Below are positions 1 through 6,679 of a stretch of 34,460 nt of DNA, piece by piece. The translations under genes were made by a program, and so were the position numbers. The stretch covers positions 1 through 34,460 of the forward strand of contig CAJUTJ010000076.1 in the NCBI GenBank assembly GCA_910589655.1, written 5' to 3'. This DNA comes from an uncultured Acetatifactor sp. GTDB taxonomy: Bacteria > Bacillota > Clostridia > Lachnospirales > Lachnospiraceae. The stretch's first letter is position 1. Each line of letters starts with the position of its first letter. Under the pieces are notes generated by a model. That model had not been told where the DNA came from. It was given only the letters and a program-made list of their open reading frames with translations, and ran no database searches.

Positions 1-141
1 GAAATCACTAAGCTCGAAAGAACCTCGCTAAGTGATTTCACGCTCTGCGGAGCAGAGCTTCTTCACACGTAAGAATCCGCGAGCGGATTCTTACGGACTT
101 GCACCAGTTCATAAATTGTTTGTGCCGCCGATGGCGGCATG
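1..141 (+). repeat. Dispersed structured repeat R1, copy 1
   Basis: This is the first of four R1 loci in the window. It is a chain of hairpins: module a (1-39, GAAATCACTAAGC pairing with GCTAAGTGATTTC, one mismatch), module b (GCTCTGC-GGA-GCAGAGC, about 42-58), module d (AAGAATCCGC-ga-GCGGATTCTT, 71-92) and module e (94-140, a conserved linker ending in GCCGCC-gat-GGCGGC). Module c, seen in other copies, is missing. The window opens exactly at module a, so this copy may also abut the stop codon of an unseen upstream gene. It has no coding capacity; short ORFs across it are by-products. Confidence 0.85.
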
Positions 142-177
142 GCGATCAGACATTAAAAATTTGGAGAGTCAGAGCGT

Positions 178-684
178 ATGAATATGATTGTGGCAGTAGA
201 TAATAACTGGGCGATCGGCAGCAGGAACAGGCTTCTTGTCAGTATCCCCAAAGATCAAAAGCATTTTCGGGAGGAGACTACCGGTAAAGTGGTGGTGCTG
301 GGGCGGAAGACTTTGGAAACATTTCCTCAGGGACAGCCTTTGCAGAACCGTCTTAACATTATACTTTCCGGGGACAGAAATTATAGGGTGAAGGACGCCG
401 TTGTAGTGCATTCCGTGGAAGAGCTGCTGGAGGAGCTGAAAAAGTATGCTTCGGAAGATGTCTATGTTGTGGGTGGAGAGAGCGTTTACCGTCAGCTTCT
501 TCCGTACTGCGATACTGCCCATGTGACTAAGATTGATCATATATATGAGGCGGATTCTCATTTCCCCAATCTGGATGAGGATCCCGAGTGGGAAATAACG
601 GCTGACAGTGAAGAACAGACGTATTTTGACATTGCGTACACTTTTTTGAAATATGAGCGCAGGAAGAAGCTGGAAAAGCATTGA
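178..684 (+). CDS. folA: Dihydrofolate reductase
   Basis: This 168-residue protein is a chromosomal-type dihydrofolate reductase, which reduces dihydrofolate to tetrahydrofolate with NADPH in the cytoplasm to support thymidylate and purine synthesis. Seen in the sequence: the N-terminal IVAVDNNWAIG strand and loop, the active-site acidic residue Asp26 in IPKDQKHFR, the NADPH-binding GRKTLETFP segment near 55, and VVGGESVYRQLLP near 96-108. The length fits the family (about 160-170). GGAGAG at 163-168 lies about 9 bases before the ATG. The usual Pro-Trp before the active-site Asp (Pro21-Trp22 in E. coli) is Leu-Val here, a form I recall from other clostridial enzymes. thyA is not visible but could lie upstream of the window. 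Confidence 0.95.
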   Translation: MNMIVAVDNNWAIGSRNRLLVSIPKDQKHFREETTGKVVVLGRKTLETFPQGQPLQNRLNIILSGDRNYRVKDAVVVHSVEELLEELKKYASEDVYVVGGESVYRQLLPYCDTAHVTKIDHIYEADSHFPNLDEDPEWEITADSEEQTYFDIAYTFLKYERRKKLEKH

Positions 685-706
685 CTTTTGTGTATAAAAG
701 TATAAT
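681..706 (+). promoter_or_regulatory. Possible ilvE promoter
   Basis: TTGACT (681-686) overlaps the folA stop region and a perfect TATAAT follows at 701-706. The 14-base spacer is shorter than the usual 16-18, so either the -35 assignment is wrong or the promoter relies mainly on its -10. It lies about 85 bases upstream of ilvE. Confidence 0.35.
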
Positions 707-791
707 AATTGTTACCAGAAAAATACTGTAAATTTATTTTTTTCACTGGCACCAATGATTAAAAATATAATAGGGAAAGAAGGTAATACCA

Positions 792-1817
792 ATGGAGAAG
801 AAAAATATTGATTGGGGAAATCTGGGGTTCGGATATGTACAAACAGACTACAGATATGTGTCAAATTATAAAAACGGTGCGTGGGATGAGGGAGCGCTTA
901 CCGAGGATGCAAACATAGTATTGAATGAGTGTGCCGGTGTTCTGCAGTATGCACAGACAATTTTTGAAGGTTTAAAAGCTTATACTACGGATGACGGGCA
1001 CATTGTTACCTTCCGTCCCGATTTAAACGGGGAGCGTATGGAAGCGTCCGCCGAAAGACTGGAAATGCCCATATTCCCCAAACAGCGTTTTGTGGAGGCT
1101 GTTACGAAAGTAGTGGCTGCAAATGCGGCATTTGTGCCTCCCTATGGCAGCGGCGCTACGCTTTATCTACGTCCCTATATGTTCGGCTCTAACCCCGTCA
1201 TCGGTGTAAAGCCTGCCGACGAGTATCAGTTCCGTATCTTTTGTACTCCCGTGGGGCCTTATTTCAAGGGAGGGGTGAAGCCCTTGACGATTCGTGTCAG
1301 TGATTTTGACCGTGCCGCACCTCACGGAACCGGTCATATTAAGGCAGGATTAAATTATGCCATGAGTTTACATGCCATTGTGAGTGCTCATGAGGAAGGC
1401 TTCGACGAGAATATGTATCTTGACCCCGGCACCCGCACAAAGGTGGAGGAGACCGGCGGTGCAAATTTCCTCTTTGTCACGAGGGACAATAAAGTAGTCA
1501 CACCCAAGTCAGACAGTATCCTTCCTTCTATTACCCGCCGTTCCCTGATCTATGTTGCAAAAGAGTATTTGGGCTTGGAGGTCGAGGAGAGAGAAGTGCT
1601 TCTGGAGGAGGTAAAGGATTTTGCAGAGTGCGGACTTTGCGGTACGGCTGCGGTTATCTCTCCTGTGGGGAAAATCGTTGACCACGGCAGAGAAATATGT
1701 CTGCCCAGCGGCATGGAGGAGATGGGGCCTATCACTAAGAAGCTGTATGATACGCTGACCGGAATACAGATGGGCAGAATCGAAGCTCCGGAAGGCTGGA
1801 TTCATGCGATTCAGTAA
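792..1817 (+). CDS. ilvE: Branched-chain amino acid aminotransferase
   Basis: This 341-residue fold-type IV PLP enzyme interconverts leucine, isoleucine and valine with their 2-oxo acids, using 2-oxoglutarate/glutamate, as the last step of branched-chain amino acid synthesis or the first of breakdown. The PLP lysine is Lys184 in GTGHIKAGLNYA, and the cofactor-binding Glu220 lies in KVEETGGANFLF. The FEGLKAY motif near 58-64, the RPYMFGSNPVIGV segment near 127-139 and the CGTAAVISPVG motif near 284-294 are typical of the larger IlvE/BCAT2 branch (about 340-360 aa), not the 300-residue E. coli type. AAAGAAGG at 776-783 is the ribosome binding site. It stands alone behind folA and ends at a strong terminator. 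Confidence 0.95.
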   Translation: MEKKNIDWGNLGFGYVQTDYRYVSNYKNGAWDEGALTEDANIVLNECAGVLQYAQTIFEGLKAYTTDDGHIVTFRPDLNGERMEASAERLEMPIFPKQRFVEAVTKVVAANAAFVPPYGSGATLYLRPYMFGSNPVIGVKPADEYQFRIFCTPVGPYFKGGVKPLTIRVSDFDRAAPHGTGHIKAGLNYAMSLHAIVSAHEEGFDENMYLDPGTRTKVEETGGANFLFVTRDNKVVTPKSDSILPSITRRSLIYVAKEYLGLEVEEREVLLEEVKDFAECGLCGTAAVISPVGKIVDHGREICLPSGMEEMGPITKKLYDTLTGIQMGRIEAPEGWIHAIQ

Positions 1818-1906
1818 GACGGCTCCGGCAAAGGAATAAGAGAAAAGCCAAACGGTATAAATAAAGTAATAATGAAATGAAACGAATAAGTTCGAGTAAC
1901 GGATAT

Positions 1907-1954
1907 AATCCCGGAAATGCTGATAAATGGGCATTTCCGGGATTGCTTTATTTT
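1907..1954 (+). terminator. Intrinsic terminator after ilvE
   Basis: A 14-bp perfect stem, AATCCCGGAAATGC (1907-1920) pairing with GCATTTCCGGGATT (1931-1944), encloses a 10-base loop and is followed by T-rich GCTTTATTTT. It lies about 90 bases after the ilvE stop and is the clearest terminator in this part of the window. Confidence 0.85.
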
Positions 1955-2801
1955 ATAGGAAATACCGCCATAGCATATATTATCAGTGAATATCGATATG
2001 GGGAGGAAACACATTGCTGTCTATTAAATGGAGATACCCTATTTCACGAGACAATGTAATATAAAACAAGGTTACAACGAACAGGATAAGGAAGCGGGGA
2101 ATGACAAAGGGGCGAAGTAATATTACTATTAGTTCGTGGATGCAGGAACCATAGCAGGTTTTTTTAAAAAAAGATTTATCATATAATAATGCTATGTGGT
2201 TTACTAAAGTATCTTTGTAACGCGACAAACATAATTGTGAGTTGCTTCTGTAAATATTCTATTGCAGTTGTCTGGAACCAGCGATAGACGGCTGTATCTC
2301 CGGTTTTAGATCCAACGTCATATCATGGCAGTAGACCATATTATGTATTGTTATCCTTTCCCATCGGATAATGGCAGTATGGCGGGCGGTGATATACCTA
2401 TCGGAAGCGAAGGAACCGGTATAACAGAAGGAACCGGCAGCTTTTGTGATTCCACCCCCCGCCGTTATAATTTGGGAATCAATCCCCTGTCAGGTCGGAA
2501 AATGAACATGTGCTTTATATGCTTCAAGTCCTGACCGGAGAACCACAAGAGCGTGTCGGAGAATCGTTCCCGCTGATACCGTTCCAATGGATATCATGTC
2601 TGACCGAATTCAAGAAATGAGTAAGCCGATGAATTTGGCCGGATATAAGATGTCAAAAGGGACGGCAGATTGCGGCAGATTTTCAGGCGCGCTTGTGCTT
2701 TATTTAGAAGAAGAGCTCTTTTCAAACGAACTCCTGTCAGAAGTTTTTAAAGGGCTAATATGTCCGAATGGGTGTCCTGTAGGTATTGTATTGACCGTAA
2801 A
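1955..2801. other. Gene-poor stretch, no recognisable gene
   Basis: About 850 bases hold only short ORFs (up to 81 codons on either strand) with no recognisable protein and no consistent start signals. A good Shine-Dalgarno (GGGGAGGAAAC near 1999-2009) precedes only a TTG-initiated peptide of about 17 codons, which could be the N-terminus of a decayed gene. A T7-A7 run lies near 2159-2175. The segment may contain the leader of the regulator gene that follows; I see no clear promoter in it. Confidence 0.5.
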
Positions 2802-2830
2802 ATGGGTAACATACGGAGGGAGTTGCCCAT
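2802..2830 (+). promoter_or_regulatory. Inverted repeat enclosing the RBS and start of the first HTH gene
   Basis: ATGGGTAAC (2802-2810) and GTTGCCCAT (2822-2830) can form a 9-bp stem (one G-U pair in RNA). The 11-base loop is exactly the ribosome binding site (ATACGGAGGGA), and the distal arm includes the first two bases of the start codon. The same 14-mer AAAATGGGTAACAT occurs before the paralogue at 3624-3637. It could be a DNA operator for the HTH protein or a translation-blocking RNA hairpin. Confidence 0.6.
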
Positions 2831-3542
2831 GAACAGTGATTACAAAGCGGTATTGCAGAGACTAAGAGAAGAACGTGTGAAGCTGAATCTGACGCAGCGT
2901 CTTTTGTGCTATCGCATGAAAATGCTGCAAAGCCATTACAGCAGAGCGGAATCGGGAAGTAAGAGATTCTCTTATAATGAAATGAAGGGGCTTTGCACCT
3001 CCGATGTAGATATTTTCTATGTATTTACCGGTAAAAAATCGAGAAGCGGGCAGGAATTTATGGCTCTTCGGGAATTTGGCAGAGGAGAAATTTTATGCTA
3101 CTTGAACACTATGTACCTGTTGGCGAAAACGGTGCGATTAGTGGATAGAAACAGAATTTCTTTTGAGCTGGTTCAGAAGCAGCTGGATTTTTTGCAGTAC
3201 GGAAGCGGAAACATGGGAAACCAATCCAATATTTTTTACAGTGTAAGGAATCAGCGGGGCTATACCCAGCAGAAAATGGCTGATTATCTGGGGATTGATA
3301 TAAAAAAGCTGCGCGGGCTGGAATACGGAAAAATACGGCCGGACAGTGAGATGGTGTGGAAAATGTATCATTTGTTTGAGATATCCCCCGCATATATTTT
3401 GGAAGACGACAAAGGGTTATGGAAAGAATTAAATTATGTATTGGATTTGCTGGAGAATAATGAGCGGGAAATGGTGATACGCATTTTGGAAAACGAGCAG
3501 GAATTGATGCGGTATTGCAGATTGTTTACGGCAGGATTTTAG
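2829..3542 (+). CDS. Double helix-turn-helix (XRE-like) regulator, copy 1
   Basis: This 237-residue cytoplasmic protein has two XRE-like helix-turn-helix segments: residues about 5-55 (LREERVKLNLTQRLLCYRMKM region) and about 140-195 (NQRGYTQQKMADYLGIDIKKLRGLEYG region, then an ILED end as in XRE domains). The middle (about 65-135) is helical. It is a close paralogue of the next gene, sharing long identical runs such as LQSHYSRAESG and GLCTSDVD. The ATG at 2829 is chosen because GGAGGG (2815-2820) stands 8 bases upstream; a longer ORF from 2760 lacks such a site. The targets are not known, but the inverted repeat over its own start suggests autoregulation. I do not recognise a named family member. 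Confidence 0.75.
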   Translation: MNSDYKAVLQRLREERVKLNLTQRLLCYRMKMLQSHYSRAESGSKRFSYNEMKGLCTSDVDIFYVFTGKKSRSGQEFMALREFGRGEILCYLNTMYLLAKTVRLVDRNRISFELVQKQLDFLQYGSGNMGNQSNIFYSVRNQRGYTQQKMADYLGIDIKKLRGLEYGKIRPDSEMVWKMYHLFEISPAYILEDDKGLWKELNYVLDLLENNEREMVIRILENEQELMRYCRLFTAGF

Positions 3543-3626
3543 GGATAAACGGCTGACAGAAAGGAATTCTCAGCAGCTTCCCATATGCACTAACAGGCGC
3601 ACCATGGGGAATATTTAAAACTTAAA

Positions 3627-3673
3627 ATGGGTAACATGACTTCATCCTGTGTATAAAGGTGGATATTACCCAT
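3627..3673 (+). promoter_or_regulatory. Inverted repeat enclosing the RBS and start of the second HTH gene
   Basis: ATGGGTAA (3627-3634) is the exact complement of TTACCCAT (3666-3673); the second arm covers the first two bases of the start codon and the 31-base loop contains the RBS AAGGTGG (3656-3662). This repeats the arrangement before the paralogue at 2802-2830, although the loop differs in length and sequence, so the arms, not the loop, are conserved. Confidence 0.6.
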
Positions 3674-4358
3674 GGATCATGATTATCAACTTGTGTTGCG
3701 AAGATTAAGAGAAGAGCGTGAGAGAAGGAATCTGACGCAGCGTCTGCTGTGTTATAATATGAAGATGCTGCAAAGCCATTACAGCAGGGCGGAGTCCGGA
3801 AACAAACGCTTTTCCTACAATGAACTCAAGGGATTGTGTACGTCGGACGTGGACGTTCTCTATGTTTTTACCGGCAAAAAATCAAAGAACGAGGAATTTT
3901 TGAAAGCACAAGAGTATTGTCTGGAAGAGATTTTGTGCTTTTTAAATACATTATATAACGTGGCCAAGACTGCGAAGGTCATAAACAGAGACAGAACTTC
4001 TTTCGGCGCGGTTCGGGAACAACTGGAGTTTACGCAGTATGGAAGAGGAGGCGCCGGAGGAAAAAATAATATTTTTTATTGCGTTAGAAACAACCGGAAT
4101 TACACCCAGCAGAAAATGGCGGACGAGCTGGGAATCGATATTAAAAAGCTGCGGGAATTGGAAAACGGAAGAATCATGCCGGACAGTGAAATGATCTGGA
4201 AGATGTATGATTTGTTTCAGGTGTCGCCTGCTTTCATTCTGGAGGATACGAAGGGATTGTGGCATGAGCTGAATTTTGTTTTGGATCTGCTGCAGGAAGA
4301 TGACAGAGAGATTGTCATCCGAATTCTGTCGGACGAGCATTTTTTGGTCCGGAAGTGA
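3672..4358 (+). CDS. Double helix-turn-helix (XRE-like) regulator, copy 2
   Basis: A 228-residue paralogue of the preceding gene, evidently from a tandem duplication. HTH-like segments lie at about 5-55 (LREERERRNLTQRLLCYNMKM region) and about 135-190 (NNRNYTQQKMADELGIDIKKLRELENG region). The ATG at 3672 has AAGGTGG 9 bases upstream and overlaps the distal arm of the inverted repeat. The gap to the upstream gene is 129 bases. The C-terminal tail is shorter than in copy 1. The two may form a heteromeric or sequentially acting pair; nothing in the sequence identifies what they control, unless it is themselves or the orphan protein downstream. Confidence 0.75.
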   Translation: MDHDYQLVLRRLREERERRNLTQRLLCYNMKMLQSHYSRAESGNKRFSYNELKGLCTSDVDVLYVFTGKKSKNEEFLKAQEYCLEEILCFLNTLYNVAKTAKVINRDRTSFGAVREQLEFTQYGRGGAGGKNNIFYCVRNNRNYTQQKMADELGIDIKKLRELENGRIMPDSEMIWKMYDLFQVSPAFILEDTKGLWHELNFVLDLLQEDDREIVIRILSDEHFLVRK

Positions 4359-4463
4359 TATCTGTCGGACGGCCAGTCGGATTCCTGCATTTAAGAGAGT
4401 TTTTTCGGTATGTTCACAGAAAAGGGCATAAAAATCTGTTTATTATTCGAGTCTTGATGCCGA

Positions 4464-4469
4464 TATAAT
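4464..4469 (+). promoter_or_regulatory. Possible -10 box before the orphan helical protein
   Basis: A perfect TATAAT lies 48 bases before the ATG at 4517. No good -35 box is visible at the usual distance (TATTAT at 4441-4446 is the best candidate), so the promoter call is tentative. Confidence 0.4.
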
Positions 4470-4516
4470 ATATAGACACAAGGAAGTGTCTAATAAACCA
4501 TAAGGAAGTGGATCCC

Positions 4517-5107
4517 ATGAGATTAATAGAAGCGCAGCAGGCATACCGGGCTCAACGGCAGGAGCTTATTGACCAGAGAAAAGAGTTGCTGAATCGGCAG
4601 AAGGCATTGGAACGGAAGATGAATGTCACTGTCAACGGAAAAGAGCTGTTTGCGGAAGAAGCGGCAACCTTGGAGCTTTCCATTAACGCAAACAAAGAGA
4701 AATTTGAAGAAAATTTAGAGGTTTTGGATAAACTGGCAGAGCAGGAGTGTGCCGTGTGGAATGCGGAAGTGTGCAGACAGCAGACTGACGCAATGAGCGA
4801 TTATGCCAATGATATGGCTAAAATCATGGAAGTGGCACGACGTATTTCCAACGGAGGTAAAGTTCCTGCCACGGACGAACAGAAATTGATGGACTACAGT
4901 ATGGAGTTGTACATGTCCGCAAAGAACGCGGCGATGCTGGCCGAGATGCGGAAGAAAAGCGAGAAATACGATTCGCTCTGGGAGGATGAGGACGAGGAGC
5001 AGACGGAGTATGATCCTCAGGGCAAGGCAGAGAACAGCGAGGTTGACATTGCGCTGCCGGAAGGAATCGACCCCGTTGCAGCAGAGGTGCCGGAGGCGGA
5101 AATATAA
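4517..5107 (+). CDS. Hypothetical acidic coiled-coil protein
   Basis: I do not recognise this 196-residue protein. Residues about 1-90 are charged and heptad-like (RAQRQELIDQRKELLNRQKA and following), suggesting a coiled coil. A second helical segment spans about 90-150, and the C-terminal 45 residues are very acidic and probably disordered (LWEDEDEEQTEYD and following). There is no signal peptide or membrane segment, so it is probably cytoplasmic. The ATG at 4517 is preferred over the in-frame GTG at 4508 because AAGGAAG (4502-4508) is then correctly placed. It is probably monocistronic, with a possible -10 box upstream and a stem-loop downstream. Confidence 0.7.
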   Translation: MRLIEAQQAYRAQRQELIDQRKELLNRQKALERKMNVTVNGKELFAEEAATLELSINANKEKFEENLEVLDKLAEQECAVWNAEVCRQQTDAMSDYANDMAKIMEVARRISNGGKVPATDEQKLMDYSMELYMSAKNAAMLAEMRKKSEKYDSLWEDEDEEQTEYDPQGKAENSEVDIALPEGIDPVAAEVPEAEI

Positions 5108-5139
5108 AACTCCACGCAAAATTCTATACGTAATGCATA

Positions 5140-5173
5140 GGGCGTACATGCAGGACTGACGGCATGTACGCCC
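5140..5173 (+). other. Perfect 12-bp stem-loop after the orphan gene
   Basis: GGGCGTACATGC (5140-5151) pairs perfectly with GCATGTACGCCC (5162-5173) around a 10-base loop, 33 bases after the preceding stop codon. No T-run follows, so it is not a standard intrinsic terminator; it may stabilise the mRNA 3' end or terminate with a factor. Confidence 0.6.
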
Positions 5174-5227
5174 GACTGTTCGAAAGCGTCCGGCCGCGAA
5201 AAAGCTATCTCAAGGCAGTAACGAACT

Positions 5228-5277
5228 GTTATAAATTGTTATAAATTCTTAGAAGTTCTTAGAAGTTCTTAGAAGTT
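5228..5277 (+). repeat. Tandem 10-bp repeats upstream of sbcD
   Basis: Two copies of GTTATAAATT (5228-5247) are followed directly by three copies of CTTAGAAGTT (5248-5277), all in exact 10-base phase. The array lies 15 bases upstream of the putative sbcD -35 box, so repeats would fall on one face of the helix, as expected for multiple binding sites of one protein or for intrinsic bending. Confidence 0.8.
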
Positions 5278-5291
5278 CTCTCTATCTTATC

Positions 5292-5321
5292 TTGTAAAAA
5301 CCCTAAAACTTATGATAGAAT
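5292..5321 (+). promoter_or_regulatory. Probable sbcDC promoter
   Basis: TTGTAA (5292-5297), an 18-base spacer and TAGAAT (5316-5321) form a fair sigma-A-type promoter. It would give a 5' leader of about 125 bases before sbcD. Confidence 0.5.
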
Positions 5322-5454
5322 TAGGCACACAAGTTACTGGAACAAACGTATCCGTAGACAGTAGGATTATGTAGAAGCGCCGGTTTCGGTACGGATGTCT
5401 GTGGTCTGTATAAATGGATTAGAAAACAGACGGAAGCGGAGAAAGATTAATTAT

Positions 5455-6597
5455 ATGAAATTTTTACACACTGCCGATTTGCATATCGGCAAGAAAATAT
5501 ACGAACAGTCTTTGCTGGAAGATCAGGCTTATATACTGGACAGAATCTATGAAACGGCTCTGGCAGAGCAGGTGGAAGCCGTGGTTATCGCGGGAGATAT
5601 CTACGACAGAGCCATTCCGTCGGCGGAGGCGGTGGCCTTGCTGGATGAGTTTCTGACGAAATTGATTGAGAAGCGGATTCCCGTGATTGCCGTCAGCGGA
5701 AACCATGACTCTCCGGAGCGCGTGTCCTTCGCGGGACGGATTCTGGAAAAGCAAGGGCTTCATATTACAGGCAGCACGGGAGAAACTTTGAAGACGGTGA
5801 TACTGGAAGATTCCTGTGGAACCGTAGCCTTTGTCTGCATGCCCTTTGTGCGTCCGGCGGTGGTGGGAGCTGCCACCAGCGCTCAGGCAGTGGAGGAGCT
5901 GCTGGGCAGGCATCCCATGCCCTTGGATATGCACCGGAGAAATGTGCTTGTCACCCACTTTTTCGTGGTGGGGGAAAAGGGGGAGGAGCCTGAACTATCG
6001 GAATCCGAATCGGACACACAGGCGGGAGGCTTGGACGGTGTTCCCGCCTCTCTGTTCCAATGTTTTGACTATGTTGCATTGGGACATATTCATAAGCCTC
6101 AACATATGGGAAAAGGCCATGCATATTATGCAGGTTCGCCTTTGAAATATTCTTTCAGCGAAGCCCGGTGGGACAAATCCGTCAATATCGTAGAGCTGGG
6201 GGAGCCGGGGGATATTACGGTGAGGAAGGTGCCCCTGACACCTCTCCGGGATATGCGGATTATCCGCGGTAGGCTGGCGGAACTGATGGAGCCTGACAGA
6301 GTGGCTTCGGAAGGGGAAGGCGTCAAGGATTATTTTCAGGCAGTTCTTACCGACACGGAAGAGTTGATAGACCCCATGGGAACTCTGCGGAGCGCATACC
6401 CCAATGTACTGTGTATAGAAATGGAAAAGAATATGGACAGCCAGACGCAGGAATATACCAGCCGCCTCGCCGGACAGAGAAAGAGTACGGCCCGGCTGTT
6501 CGGGGATTTCTACGAAATGTTGAAGGGTGAGCCCATGGACGAGAAGCGGAGAGAAATCGTGGAAGAGACAGCCGGAGAAGCGGCTGCGGAGGAGTAG
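5455..6597 (+). CDS. sbcD: Exonuclease subunit SbcD
   Basis: This 380-residue protein is the Mn-dependent nuclease subunit of the SbcCD complex (relative of Mre11), which cleaves DNA hairpins and protein-blocked ends in the cytoplasm. Phosphoesterase motifs are visible in order: DLHIG (Asp8, His10), AGDIYDR (Asp48), SGNHDSPERVS (Asn83, His84, Asp85), a THFFV histidine near 162, and GHIHKPQ near 208. Length is normal. The ATG at 5455 starts directly at the conserved MKFLHTADLH; an upstream in-frame start at 5395 would add an unconserved tail. GGAG at 5438-5441 is a rather distant ribosome binding site. sbcC follows after 82 bases, forming the usual pair. Confidence 0.95.
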   Translation: MKFLHTADLHIGKKIYEQSLLEDQAYILDRIYETALAEQVEAVVIAGDIYDRAIPSAEAVALLDEFLTKLIEKRIPVIAVSGNHDSPERVSFAGRILEKQGLHITGSTGETLKTVILEDSCGTVAFVCMPFVRPAVVGAATSAQAVEELLGRHPMPLDMHRRNVLVTHFFVVGEKGEEPELSESESDTQAGGLDGVPASLFQCFDYVALGHIHKPQHMGKGHAYYAGSPLKYSFSEARWDKSVNIVELGEPGDITVRKVPLTPLRDMRIIRGRLAELMEPDRVASEGEGVKDYFQAVLTDTEELIDPMGTLRSAYPNVLCIEMEKNMDSQTQEYTSRLAGQRKSTARLFGDFYEMLKGEPMDEKRREIVEETAGEAAAEE

Positions 6598-6679
6598 CGG
6601 ATTTATGCTTGCGTTAAGAAGAATGAACTGTTTTCAAGGGAGCCGCGGATGATCCAAAAGAGAATAAGAGGATAGATAT

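Noticed and set aside
2325..2832. ORFs of 69 and 81 codons upstream of the first HTH gene
   Set aside because: They have no recognisable content and no matching ribosome binding sites, and the second runs through the regulatory inverted repeat.
5140..5173. Perfect stem-loop after the orphan helical gene as an intrinsic terminator
   Set aside because: No T-run follows; recorded only as a stem-loop.
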